A DNA stretch of 64,000 nt from contig DATJVY010000019.1 of NCBI GenBank assembly GCA_035501615.1, forward strand, positions 1-64,000, read 5' to 3'. Under the pieces are notes generated by a model. The model saw only the letters and a list, made by a program, of their open reading frames with translations. It did no database searches and had not been told where the DNA came from. Both the position numbers and the translations under genes were made by a program. This stretch comes from RPRB01 sp035501615 (GTDB lineage: Bacteria > Myxococcota > Myxococcia > Myxococcales > Myxococcaceae). Shown piece by piece: positions 24,666 through 33,338 of the stretch (position 1 is its first letter; every line of letters begins with the position of its first letter).

Positions 24666-25831
24666 CAGCGGTACTTCAGCCAGTCCCGCAGCACGTCGCG
24701 GGCCAGCTCCTCCAGGGTCAGCCCGTTGCGCTCGGCCACCGCCTCGAGGGCCCTCCGGTCCGCGTCGTCCAGGTGCAGCCGCAGCGCCCGGGCGCCGCGG
24801 CTGGCCGGCCCGTCCGGAGCGAGCGTCTCCGAGGCTCGGGTGAGCCGCGCCCGCTCCGCCTCCAGCTCGTCGGAGAAGAGCTGCTTCAGGAAGTTCGCCA
24901 GGTGCATGCTCGAGGGCCGGAACTCGCTCTCCCCGAGCAGGTGGTCCAGATCGCGCTGCATCTCCCAGGCGCTGGGGTAGCGCCGGTCGCGGTCCTTCTC
25001 CAGCGCGCGCATCACCACCCCCTCCACCTCGGGGGGGATGTCGGGCTTGAAGTAGCTGGGGCCGTAGATCTTCGCCTCGCTGATGCTGCGGAGCACGGCC
25101 ACCTCCGAGTCACCGGTGAAGAGCCGGAATCCGGTCAGCCACTCGTAGAGCACGACCCCGAGGGAGAAGATGTCGCTGCGGCAGTCCAGCGGGTTGCCCA
25201 GGGCCTGCTCCGGGCTCATGTAGCTGATCTTCCCCTTGATCTCCCCGGCGGTGGTCTCGCCGGTCTGGCCACGTGCCTTGGCGATCCCGAAGTCGAGGAT
25301 CTTCACCGTCCCGTCGAAGGAGACGAAGACGTTCTCGGGGGTGACGTCGCGGTGCACGATGTGCAGCGGGTTTCCCCAGGCGTCGGTCCGCTGGTGCGCG
25401 TAGTGCAGCCCCTCGCAGACGCTGGAGGCGATCTTCAGCGCGTACACCACCGGGAAGGCGATCCCCATCCGCTCGGCCTTGGGGATGATGCGCGCCATGT
25501 CGCGCCCGAAGACGTACTCCATGGCGATGAAGTAGCTGTCGTCCACCTGCCCCAGCTCGTGGATCTGCACGATGTTGGGATGGTTGAGCTGCGCGGCCAG
25601 CCGGGCCTCGTCGAGGAACATCTGCACGAAGCTGTTCTGCTTCGACAGGTGCGGGCGGATCCGCTTGATGACCACGGTCTTCTCGAAGCCCTCCAGCCCC
25701 TCCTGCCGGGCGAGGAAGATCTCCGCCATCCCGCCCACCGCCAGCCGGTCGAGCAGCACGTACTTCCCGAACCGCAGTCCGCCGGTGCGCTGCGCAGGAG
25801 GATTCCGGGTCAACGGACGCGAGGTTAGCAC
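24665..25831 (-). CDS. Ser/Thr protein kinase with ribbon-helix-helix-like C-terminal tail
   Basis: The 388-residue kinase has a full Hanks-type catalytic domain (about 20-300): Gly loop LAVGGMAEIFLA, Lys56 in VVIKRI, HRDVTPENVF with catalytic Asp162, DFG at 180-182, and SYMSPEQA. There is no membrane span. Residues 348-388 (RLHLDDADRRALEAVAERNG followed by LTLEELARDVLRDWL) look like a CopG/ribbon-helix-helix motif, so the kinase may contact DNA or dimerise. The GTG start is immediately after the upstream methyltransferase stop. It is the first of a pair with truA. Confidence 0.92.
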   Translation of the reverse strand: MLTSRPLTRNPPAQRTGGLRFGKYVLLDRLAVGGMAEIFLARQEGLEGFEKTVVIKRIRPHLSKQNSFVQMFLDEARLAAQLNHPNIVQIHELGQVDDSYFIAMEYVFGRDMARIIPKAERMGIAFPVVYALKIASSVCEGLHYAHQRTDAWGNPLHIVHRDVTPENVFVSFDGTVKILDFGIAKARGQTGETTAGEIKGKISYMSPEQALGNPLDCRSDIFSLGVVLYEWLTGFRLFTGDSEVAVLRSISEAKIYGPSYFKPDIPPEVEGVVMRALEKDRDRRYPSAWEMQRDLDHLLGESEFRPSSMHLANFLKQLFSDELEAERARLTRASETLAPDGPASRGARALRLHLDDADRRALEAVAERNGLTLEELARDVLRDWLKYR

Positions 25832-26797
25832 CTACAGCCGGAGGACCCGGACCTTGAGCGGCGCCTCCTCCCCCGGGGCCTCGGGGAAATCGAGCGTCGA
25901 GGGCCCGGGACGGGCCACCTCCGCCGCCGTCCGCCCCGAGCGGCGCACACCCTCCGCCAGCGCCGCCTCGAAGCGCCGCCCGGGCAACGCGGCCACGTTG
26001 CAGGCCGCGAGCAGCCAGCCCCCCGTCGCGACGAGGGGTGCGGCCTGCGCGACGAGCCGCGGCCAGTCGCGCGCCGCGGAGAACGTCCCCGTGCGCCCCC
26101 GGGCGAAGCCGGGCGGGTCGAGCACCACGGCCTCGAAGCGCTCGCCCCGCTTCCCGAGGCGCCGGAGCCAGTCGAACACGTCTCCGGCGAGCCGGTCGGT
26201 CGCCGGGGGAGACTGGCCATTCAGCTGCGCGTTCTCCTCGGCCCAGGAGAGCGAGCGCCGGCTCAGGTCCACGTCCACTGCCCGCACTGCCCCACCGGCG
26301 CGCGCCGCGATCCCGAAGGCGCCGGTGTAGGCGAAGCAGTTGAGGAGGGTCGCTCCGCGGGCGTGGGCACGGACCCAGGCCCGTGCCTCGCGCATGTCGA
26401 GGTACAGCCCCACCGCGAGCCCCTGCCCCGGGCGGATCCGGAAGGCCAGGCCCTGCTCGAGCACGTCCACCGACTCGACCGGCGCCCCGCGGAGCGGCCG
26501 AGCCGGAGCCCGGGCCGACCGCTCCTCGCTCCCCAGCGCGCCGGCCTCCTTCGGCCGCTCCTTCACGTACAGCGCCCGGAGCGGAACGAGCCCCATCGCG
26601 GCGTCCGCCACCTCCGCGGAATCCTGCGCTCCATAGAGGCTCAGCACGCCCACGTCCCCGAAGAGGTCGAGGGTCAGCCCCGGGGCGCCGTCGCCCGCCC
26701 CGTTGACCCAGCGGAAGGCGGTGGTGCGCCCGTCGGCCCGGAGCGGTGCCCGGCGTCGCAACGCTCGCTCGAGGAGGCCCCGTGCCGCTCCGCTCAT
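25832..26797 (-). CDS. Class I SAM-dependent rRNA methyltransferase, RlmI/RlmK-like
   Basis: The 321-residue product has an N-terminal TTAFRWVNGAGDGAPGLTLDLFGDVGVL domain seen in RlmI-type enzymes, and a Rossmann fold with LLNCFAYTGAFGIAARAGG (SAM loop), VDVDLS and VVLDPPGFARG (motif IV). RlmI methylates a cytosine C5 in 23S rRNA. A full N-terminal PUA is not obvious, so the exact target is uncertain. The ATG overlaps the stop of the upstream amidohydrolase by 4 bp. Confidence 0.85.
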   Translation of the reverse strand: MSGAARGLLERALRRRAPLRADGRTTAFRWVNGAGDGAPGLTLDLFGDVGVLSLYGAQDSAEVADAAMGLVPLRALYVKERPKEAGALGSEERSARAPARPLRGAPVESVDVLEQGLAFRIRPGQGLAVGLYLDMREARAWVRAHARGATLLNCFAYTGAFGIAARAGGAVRAVDVDLSRRSLSWAEENAQLNGQSPPATDRLAGDVFDWLRRLGKRGERFEAVVLDPPGFARGRTGTFSAARDWPRLVAQAAPLVATGGWLLAACNVAALPGRRFEAALAEGVRRSGRTAAEVARPGPSTLDFPEAPGEEAPLKVRVLRL

Positions 26798-28002
26798 GCG
26801 AGCGTGCGGCGCACCTGGGCGGCCTCGGCGAGCAAGGTCAGCAGCTCGGCCCCGAGCAGCTGACCCTCGCGGACCACCACCCGCCCGTTCACCACGGTCC
26901 AGGCCACCGGCGAGCGCATCGAGGCGGCGAGGACCTCGATGGGGTCCCGCGACTGCGGGAGCAGGTCCACCAGGACCAGGTCCGCGAGCGCGCCGGGGAT
27001 GATCCGCCCCGCCGGACGGCGAAAGACACGCTCCAGGAACATCGCCGGGCCGTCGCCCAGCACCTCGGGAACGCGCTCCCGCGCCCACAGCCGCCCGATG
27101 CGCGCCGCGCGGTGGGCGAGGATGCGGCCCGCCGTCCACTGCTCATGGAGGTCCCCCACTCCTGCGCTGGCCAGCGCCACGTGGTGACCGGGCTGCCAGA
27201 CCGACTCGAACCCGTGCAGCTCGCCCAAGAGATCCGCCAGGGGGCTCCAGGCCACCAGCACCGAACGCTCGGCCAGCCGCTCCGCCTCGGCGCCGTCGAT
27301 CGCGCGGGCATGGGCGGCGACCGTGCTCGGCCCGAGCAGCCCGTGGCGGTCCAGCCGCTCGACCATCCGGGTGCGGTGCTGCTCGAAGTGCTCCGCCAGC
27401 TCGGCGTCGGTCTCGGCCAGCCGGAAGTGGACCGGCGCCCGGAGCCCCTCGGCGTCCCGTCCAACCGCGCGGAGCAGCTCGTCGGAGGCACCCAGGCAGC
27501 CGGCGAAGCCGAGGCCCGCGCGCGCCAGGGGGTCCTCGACGCTCTCCCGCGCCGCCTCGACGTTCAGCTCGTGGGTGGCGATACCGTGGCGACCCTGGGC
27601 GCCGAGCGAGGCCACCATGCGCACTCCCAGCGCCCGTGCCACCCGGAGGCGTCCGGCGAGCGTCGCTGCCCCGTCGTCCGCCGCCTCCACCTGGTCCAGG
27701 ACGGTGGTGACCCCGCCCCGGAGCGCCTGCGCGAGCGACGCCGCGGCGAGCGCCGAGGACTCGGAGGCGGTGAGGGGACGGCCGACCGCGGGAACGGACG
27801 CGAGCTGCGTGTGCGCGTCGACGCGGCCCGGCACCAGGAGCCTTCCCTGCGCCTCGATGGCCCAGTCGCCCGGCCGCACCGGCTCGTTCCCGTCGGGGGA
27901 GATGCGGGCGACCATCCCGCCCTCCACCACCACCGCGCGGTGTGAATGCACGGCCTCTCGGTCCAGCAGCGTGCAATCCTTGACGAGCAGGCGGCCTTCC
28001 AT
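26794..28002 (-). CDS. Amidohydrolase-superfamily protein lacking several metal ligands
   Basis: The 402-residue protein has the SsnA/guanine-deaminase-like layout: N-terminal beta sandwich, GRLLVPGRVDAHTQLAS, ARALGVRMVASLG, HFRLAETDAE, VAAHARAIDG, and C-terminal GRIIPGALADLVLVDL. The usual first H-x-H reads His64-Thr-Gln66, and the strand-8 Asp of G-T-D-G reads ASAGVG near 280. His192 and His231 remain. Loss of these ligands suggests no normal hydrolase activity. It is coupled to the rRNA methyltransferase by 4 bp. Confidence 0.85.
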   Translation of the reverse strand: MEGRLLVKDCTLLDREAVHSHRAVVVEGGMVARISPDGNEPVRPGDWAIEAQGRLLVPGRVDAHTQLASVPAVGRPLTASESSALAAASLAQALRGGVTTVLDQVEAADDGAATLAGRLRVARALGVRMVASLGAQGRHGIATHELNVEAARESVEDPLARAGLGFAGCLGASDELLRAVGRDAEGLRAPVHFRLAETDAELAEHFEQHRTRMVERLDRHGLLGPSTVAAHARAIDGAEAERLAERSVLVAWSPLADLLGELHGFESVWQPGHHVALASAGVGDLHEQWTAGRILAHRAARIGRLWARERVPEVLGDGPAMFLERVFRRPAGRIIPGALADLVLVDLLPQSRDPIEVLAASMRSPVAWTVVNGRVVVREGQLLGAELLTLLAEAAQVRRTLA

Positions 28003-28072
28003 CGGGGTCTGCACTGTATCCGGTGCCGCCACCGCGAGCATGCGGAGGGAGCCGGGGCTACACTCCTGTCTC

Positions 28073-29041
28073 ATGGGTGATCCGGCGTGGAGCCTCCCGC
28101 TCCACATCCGCTGGGACGACCGACTGTCGCTGGTGCACGGCGAGGGCGCGCTCCCCGGCTGCCCGCCCGCCGTTCCCGGAATGTCGCTGGCCGAGGCACT
28201 CGGCGTGGACGAGGCCGCGGCCCGGGCGATCGACCGGCGCGCCCGGTCGGGGGGCGGGGTGGAGTTCGTCCGCACCGAGGCCTCCGGAGGCCCCCGCTGG
28301 CTCCGGGTCTCGCTCCAGCGTGGCGGCGCGGGGGCCGAGGCGCGGGTGCACGACCTGGGGCTCCTGCTCGAGGGTGCTCCCCCGCTGCAGATCTCCCGCC
28401 TCTCCAGCTCGCTCAGCCACGAGCTCCGCAACCCCCTCTCCAGCGTGAAGATGGCGGTGCAGACGCTGGCCCGGAACGAGGGACTCTCGGCGCGGGATCA
28501 GCGCCGGCTCACCATCGCGCTCCGGGAGATCCGCACGCTGGAGCGGATGCTGTGGATGCTGAGCGAGTACGGGCGCGAGGTCCCGCTCGCGCTGGACACC
28601 TGGGCGCTTCCGGACCTGATCCAAGAGTCCGTCGCGCTCATCGAACAGGACCTGAGCGAGCGGAGGGTCCGCATCGAGGTCGCCGGTGCCGAGGGGCTCC
28701 CCCGGGTGCGCTCGGACGGGGTGCGGCTGCGGCCGGTGCTGGCGCAGCTGCTCCTCAACGTCGCCTCGAGCCTCGAGGACGGCCAGCCGCTCGCGGTCAC
28801 CCTCCGCCCGTCGGGGCGGGGCGCCGAGGCCCAGCTGCTCGACGAGAACGCCGCCCTCGGTCCCGGCGACGAGGAGAAGGTCTTCGAGCCCTTCGGCTCC
28901 CGCCTGGCACGCGGAGCGGGACTGTCGCTCGCCGCGCTCCGCCGGGTGCTCCAGCAGCAGGGGGGTGAGGTGACCGCCGCGTCCGCACGGCCTCCGGCAC
29001 GGGGCGTCCTCTTCAGTCTCGACTTCGCGAGGGCCGGCTGA
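28073..29041 (+). CDS. Soluble sensor histidine kinase with degenerate ATP-binding domain
   Basis: The 322-residue protein has no membrane span. A small PAS-like N-terminal region (1-100) precedes the phosphoacceptor His116 in SLSHELRNPLSSVKMAVQTL. An N-box remains as LLLNVASSLEDG, but the G1 D-x-G-x-G motif is replaced by DENAALGPGDEE and G2 reads GAGLSLAA. Autokinase activity is therefore doubtful. It stops 2 bp before the sigma-54 regulator, implying a cognate pair. It is divergent from the amidohydrolase. Confidence 0.85.
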   Translation: MGDPAWSLPLHIRWDDRLSLVHGEGALPGCPPAVPGMSLAEALGVDEAAARAIDRRARSGGGVEFVRTEASGGPRWLRVSLQRGGAGAEARVHDLGLLLEGAPPLQISRLSSSLSHELRNPLSSVKMAVQTLARNEGLSARDQRRLTIALREIRTLERMLWMLSEYGREVPLALDTWALPDLIQESVALIEQDLSERRVRIEVAGAEGLPRVRSDGVRLRPVLAQLLLNVASSLEDGQPLAVTLRPSGRGAEAQLLDENAALGPGDEEKVFEPFGSRLARGAGLSLAALRRVLQQQGGEVTAASARPPARGVLFSLDFARAG

Positions 29042-29043
29042 CC

Positions 29044-30450
29044 ATGGACACCCTCCTCCTCGTCGACGACGACGTCTCCCTCCTCGAGTCGCTCACCCTC
29101 CACTTCGAGGAGGCAGAGATGGACGGCCAGCCCCGCTTCCAAGTGGTGACCGCCACCAGCGCCGCCGGCGGGCTGGCCAAGGCCCGGGAGTGCGCGCCAT
29201 CGCTCGTGGTGCTGGACATGATGCTCCCCGACCGGAGCGGGCTCGACCTCATCGAGGAGATGAAGGCGGTCTGCGGCGACGCTCCGATCGTCCTGATCAC
29301 CGCGTTCCACGACATGGAGAGCACCATCCGGGCGATGAAGCTCGGGGCCTTCGACTACATCCACAAGCCGTTCGCCGACCCGGCGGCGCTGGACCTCGTC
29401 ATTCACCGGGCCCTGAGCATGCGCCAGCTCAGCCGGCGGGCGGCGAGCGCCGAGCTGGAGACCGCACCGGCACGCCTGGGCGACCTGGTCGGACAGACGC
29501 CGGTGATGCAGGAGCTGGTGAAGGAGATCGGCAAGGTCGCCGCCGCGCCGCGCGCCACGGTGCTGGTCACCGGCGAGTCCGGGACCGGCAAGGAGCTGGT
29601 GGCGCGGGTCATCCACAACTACTCCTTCGACGAGCCACGGCCGTTCGTGGGCATCAACTGCTCGGCCATCGTCGAGACGCTGCTCGAGTCCGAGCTCTTC
29701 GGGCACGAGCGAGGAGCGTTCACCGGCGCCACCAGCAGCAAGCCGGGCAAGTTCGAGGTGGCCGAGGACGGGACGGTCTTCCTCGACGAGATCGGCGATC
29801 TCTCGCCCCAGCTGCAGGGGAAGCTCCTCCGCGTCCTCCAGGAGCGCGAGTTCGAGCGGGTGGGAGGCACCAAGCGCATCTCGCTCCGGGCGCGCGTCAT
29901 CGCCGCCACCCACCGCGACCTGGCCGAGGAGGTGAAGGCCGGGCGGTTCCGCGAGGACCTCCACCAGCGCCTGCGGGTCATCGCGCTCGAGGTCCCTCCG
30001 CTCCGCGAGCGGCGGGAGGACATCCCGCTCCTGGTGAAGAACCTCCTCGAGCGCATCAACGGGCGGGTCCACAAGCGGGTGAAACGGGTGCCTCCCGAGG
30101 TGATGGACGCCCTCGTCCGGCTGCCCTGGGCGGGCAACGTCCGGGAGCTGGAGAACGTCCTCACCCGGGCCGTGGTCCTGTCCCCCGGCGAGGTGCTCCT
30201 CTCCGAGAGCCTGCCCCGCGACGAGCCGGCGGTGGAGCACGCGGCGGCGGGCTGGTTCCCACCGGACGCGCCCCTGCCGACCCTCGAGGAGGCCGAGCGA
30301 CAGCTGATCGAGCGGGCCCTCGTGCTCACCCGGGGCCACAAGGGCCGGGCCTGCCAGATGCTCGGCATCAGCCGGCCCACGCTGGAGCGGAAGCTCGCGA
30401 AATACGGGGCTGCACGTTCCGTGAAGCGGCCCCTCAAGAGTGTCAGCTGA
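29044..30450 (+). CDS. Sigma-54-dependent response regulator, NtrC family
   Basis: The 468-residue protein has a complete receiver (Asp58 in VVLDMMLPD, ITAF, HKPF Lys), an AAA+ domain with Walker A GESGTGKE at 177-184, sigma-54 loop GAFTGA at 224-229 and VFLDEIGDLS, and a C-terminal Fis-type helix-turn-helix (GRACQMLGISRPTLERKL). It should activate sigma-54 promoters on phosphorylation. It is translated just after the histidine kinase. The Crp/Fnr gene downstream, with tandem dyads before it, is a possible target. Confidence 0.95.
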   Translation: MDTLLLVDDDVSLLESLTLHFEEAEMDGQPRFQVVTATSAAGGLAKARECAPSLVVLDMMLPDRSGLDLIEEMKAVCGDAPIVLITAFHDMESTIRAMKLGAFDYIHKPFADPAALDLVIHRALSMRQLSRRAASAELETAPARLGDLVGQTPVMQELVKEIGKVAAAPRATVLVTGESGTGKELVARVIHNYSFDEPRPFVGINCSAIVETLLESELFGHERGAFTGATSSKPGKFEVAEDGTVFLDEIGDLSPQLQGKLLRVLQEREFERVGGTKRISLRARVIAATHRDLAEEVKAGRFREDLHQRLRVIALEVPPLRERREDIPLLVKNLLERINGRVHKRVKRVPPEVMDALVRLPWAGNVRELENVLTRAVVLSPGEVLLSESLPRDEPAVEHAAAGWFPPDAPLPTLEEAERQLIERALVLTRGHKGRACQMLGISRPTLERKLAKYGAARSVKRPLKSVS

Positions 30451-30488
30451 AAGAAACTGTCGGCCAGGCGACGTTCTTGGTGAGCGAT

Positions 30489-30503
30489 TGAACGTTTCGT
30501 TCA
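30489..30503. promoter_or_regulatory. Dyad site 1 upstream of Crp/Fnr gene
   Basis: TGAACG and CGTTCA are perfect inverted repeats around TTT. A near-copy lies 32 bp further on. It lies about 130 bp before the sigma-54-like element at 30621, a distance typical of enhancer sites for NtrC-type activators. The binding protein is not known. Confidence 0.45.
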
Positions 30504-30515
30504 GTCCGCTCCAGG

Positions 30516-30535
30516 ACGTTCAAACGTTTCGTTCA
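30516..30535. promoter_or_regulatory. Dyad site 2 upstream of Crp/Fnr gene
   Basis: This segment repeats AACGTTTCGTTCA from site 1 and adds ACGTT-CA-AACGT symmetry on its left. The two sites are three helical turns apart (32 bp), so a protein could bind both on one DNA face. Confidence 0.45.
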
Positions 30536-30620
30536 ATCCCGGAAGCGGGACACTGTCCGGCTGGCGGTGAAGCTCTCCGGATTCTGAACCTTTGCACCCC
30601 GTCCTACCGACCGCGGGGTA

Positions 30621-30634
30621 CGGCACGCGTCTTG
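30621..30634 (+). promoter_or_regulatory. Weak sigma-54-like -24/-12 element
   Basis: GGCACG, a 4-bp spacer and TTGG resemble the consensus TGGCACG-N4-TTGC. The first T and, more seriously, the final C of the -12 GC are not matched. A start near 30646 would leave a leader of about 30 nt before the Crp/Fnr ATG at 30677. Confidence 0.25.
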
Positions 30635-30676
30635 GAATGTGCCCTCCGTCACGACACCGCCGAAGAGGACCTCCAC

Positions 30677-31423
30677 ATGCATGGCTACAACCGCCCCCTG
30701 GGCCCGATCGGTTCCAACGTCGTTCCGCCGCTCCAGACGACCTCGTCCGGGATGCTGGTGACGTCCAGCAAGGTCGCGCCACCCCAGGAGTCCATCGACT
30801 TCAAGGGATATTTCAAGGTCGAGACCTTCCCGCACAACGCCGTCATCTACCGTCCGGGAGACGCGAGCGACCGGGTGTACCTCCTGAAGACCGGCCGCGT
30901 CCGGCTGATGCGCCTGGGGAGGAACAGCCAGCGCTCGGTGGTGTCCATCCTCCGGCCCGGTGACCTGTTCGGCGAGCTGTTCCGCCCCGAGGGCACGCCG
31001 GTGGAGGAGCTGGCGGTGTCGGCCGGCGAGGCCGAGGTGTGGAGCATCGAGGGGCGCGATTTCCGCGCGCAGCTGGAGGCGAGGCCGACGCTCGCGGTCG
31101 ACGTCGTGCGCGCCTACGCCGAGCGAGTGCGGGCGCTCCGCAAGCGCGTGCTGGGGCTCACCTTCAAGGAGGTGCCGGCCCGGCTGGCGGACACCCTCCT
31201 CACCCTGACCGAGGCCCATGGCGAGCGCTGCCCCCACGGTGGCGAGACGGATCTCCGCGGCATCACCCAGCAGGACCTGGCGGACCTGGTCGGCGCGTCC
31301 CGCTCGTTCGTCTCCACGCTCATCAACGAGATGAAGCGGGATGGCATGCTGGGCAACGTCGGCCGCATCCTCTGCGTCCGGGACCAGAAGGCGCTCCGGA
31401 AGATCGCCTCCGCCGAGAAGTAG
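30677..31423 (+). CDS. Crp/Fnr-family transcriptional regulator
   Basis: The 248-residue protein has an N-terminal tail of about 40 residues, a cyclic-nucleotide-binding-type beta-roll (VIYRPGDASDRVYLLKTGRVRLM, ILRPGDLFGELF), a dimer helix and a C-terminal winged helix (ITQQDLADLVGASRSFVSTLINEMKRDG). No N-terminal Cys cluster is present, so it is not an oxygen-sensing Fnr. The longer upstream frame has no good start; the ATG at 30677 leaves a 226-bp regulatory region. It lies downstream of a sigma-54 regulator. Confidence 0.92.
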   Translation: MHGYNRPLGPIGSNVVPPLQTTSSGMLVTSSKVAPPQESIDFKGYFKVETFPHNAVIYRPGDASDRVYLLKTGRVRLMRLGRNSQRSVVSILRPGDLFGELFRPEGTPVEELAVSAGEAEVWSIEGRDFRAQLEARPTLAVDVVRAYAERVRALRKRVLGLTFKEVPARLADTLLTLTEAHGERCPHGGETDLRGITQQDLADLVGASRSFVSTLINEMKRDGMLGNVGRILCVRDQKALRKIASAEK

Positions 31424-31489
31424 GGGCCGGCGGCCGGAGGCAAGGGGGCTCGCCGCGGGGCCTGCCGGGATGGCAGTCTCGCTCGCCCC

Positions 31490-33322
31490 GTGTCGACCCT
31501 TCCCGAGACCAGGGCCCAGGCGGCCCAGCGGCACCGTGAGGAGCGCGCCCGGGCCGAGGCGAAGGCCGAGGGGCTCGACCGGCGCATGGCCCGCGTGGCG
31601 AACGCGCGGGTGGTGGCCTTCCTGGCCGCTGCCGCGTTCCTGCTCCTGACCGTCTTCCATCGCCTCCCGCTCTGGGGATACCTCCCGGTGGGCGCGGCGG
31701 CGCTGGTCTACGCGGTGCTCGCCTTCCTCCACGGGCGCCTGCTCCTGGCCGAGGCCCGGGGGCGGGCCGAGGCGGCGTACCACCAGCGCGGGGAGGACCG
31801 GCTCTCCGGCGCCTGGCACGCCCATCCGGCCGGCGCGCCGCTCGAGCACCTCGAGGAGCATCCCTATGCCCTCGACCTGGACGTCTTCGGCCACGGCTCG
31901 CTCTTCCAGCTCCTGGACGAGGCGGCCACCGGACACGGCGAGCAGCGGCTCGCGGCCTGGCTCTCCGCCCCCGCCTCCATCGACGAGGTCCGCCGGCGCC
32001 AGGGTCAGGTGCGCGAGCTCGCCGGCCGCCCCGGCTTCCGACGCGACCTCGCGGTCGCCGGACGCCTGGGAGGGAACGCCCGCGTGTCTCCCCGCGCCTT
32101 CATCGCCTGGGCAGAGGCCCCGCCGTCGCTGGACCGGGTGCGGTGGATGCGCCCGCTCGCGCCGGTCGTCCCCCTCCTCTGGGCGGCGGTCGTCGCCGCC
32201 ACCGCGGCCGACTGGCTGCCCGGGGAGGTCCCCTGGCTCGCGCTCCTCGTGCCCGCGGTGCTGCTGCTCGTGGCCCGGCCAGGAATCCAGCGGAGCTTCG
32301 ACGGGCTGGAGCTGGGCCAGCGGGGCGCGGACCGGCTGGCCCGCGCGCTGCGGCGCCTGGAGCGGGAACCGTTCACCTCCCCGGAGCTGCGGGCGCTCGC
32401 GGGCGGTGGACCGGGAACGGGCGTGGCGCCCAGTGCGGCGATGCGTCAGCTCGCGCGGCTCGCGTCGCTGGCCGAGCAGCGCCGGAACCAGCTCCACGTG
32501 GTGGTGAACTTGCTGACGCTCTGGGACCTCCACGTCTTCTTCCGCCTCGACGACTGGAGAAGGAGACACGGACGCGACGTCGCCGGCTGGCTGGACCGGC
32601 TCGCGGACGTCGAGGCCCTCTCCTGCCTCGGGGGCTACCTGCACGACCGGCCAGACCTGACGATGCCGGAGCTGGCGGAGGCTGGCCCCTGCTTCACCGC
32701 CGAGCGGCTGGCCCACCCGCTGCTCGACGGGGCGGTTCCGAACGACGTCTCGCTCGAGGGTCCGGGGCGGCTCCTGCTCGTGACCGGCTCCAACATGTCC
32801 GGGAAGTCCACGCTGCTCCGGGCGATGGGCCTGAACGCGGTGCTGGCGTTCGCCGGCGGGCCGGTGTCCGCGCGCCGGCTCAGGCTCTCGGTGCTCCACA
32901 CCTGGACCAGCATGCGGGTGCAGGACTCGCTGGAGCAGGGTGTCTCGTTCTTCTATGCCGAGGTGCGGCGGCTGAAGCAGGTGCTGGAGGGAGCCGCGGC
33001 GCACCCCCGCGCAGCGCTGGTGCTGGTGGACGAGATGCTGGTGGGGACCAACACCCGCGAGCGGCGCCTCGCCTCGGGAGAGGTTCTCCGGCTGCTGGTG
33101 GCCACCGGCTGCATCGGCGCGGTCACCACCCACGACCTCTCCCTCGCCGAGCTGGCCCGGGAGCCGGGGAGCACGCTCGTCCCGGTGCATTTCCAGGACG
33201 TCCTGGAGGACGGGCGGATGCGATTCGACTACACCCTGCGCGACGGGGTGGTGGAGAGCACCAACGCGCTCCGGGTGCTGGCGCTGGCCGGCATCCCGGT
33301 GCGCGGCGACGCCCGCGACTAG
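31490..33322 (+). CDS. Membrane-spanning MutS-family ATPase
   Basis: The 610-residue protein has an N-terminal coiled, Arg/Glu-rich segment, two hydrophobic helices near 45-85 (VVAFLAAAAFLLLTVF, YLPVGAAALVYAVLAF), two more near 225-265, and a MutS-type ATPase. Its Walker A is GSNMSGKST at 433-441, Walker B is ALVLVDEML, and the switch is AVTTHDLSLAEL. MutS mismatch-recognition domain I and a Smr nuclease domain are both absent, so it is neither MutS1 nor MutS2. Its role is unknown. The start is GTG. Confidence 0.87.
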   Translation: MSTLPETRAQAAQRHREERARAEAKAEGLDRRMARVANARVVAFLAAAAFLLLTVFHRLPLWGYLPVGAAALVYAVLAFLHGRLLLAEARGRAEAAYHQRGEDRLSGAWHAHPAGAPLEHLEEHPYALDLDVFGHGSLFQLLDEAATGHGEQRLAAWLSAPASIDEVRRRQGQVRELAGRPGFRRDLAVAGRLGGNARVSPRAFIAWAEAPPSLDRVRWMRPLAPVVPLLWAAVVAATAADWLPGEVPWLALLVPAVLLLVARPGIQRSFDGLELGQRGADRLARALRRLEREPFTSPELRALAGGGPGTGVAPSAAMRQLARLASLAEQRRNQLHVVVNLLTLWDLHVFFRLDDWRRRHGRDVAGWLDRLADVEALSCLGGYLHDRPDLTMPELAEAGPCFTAERLAHPLLDGAVPNDVSLEGPGRLLLVTGSNMSGKSTLLRAMGLNAVLAFAGGPVSARRLRLSVLHTWTSMRVQDSLEQGVSFFYAEVRRLKQVLEGAAAHPRAALVLVDEMLVGTNTRERRLASGEVLRLLVATGCIGAVTTHDLSLAELAREPGSTLVPVHFQDVLEDGRMRFDYTLRDGVVESTNALRVLALAGIPVRGDARD

Positions 33323-33338
33323 GAAAGCTCAGCGCACG

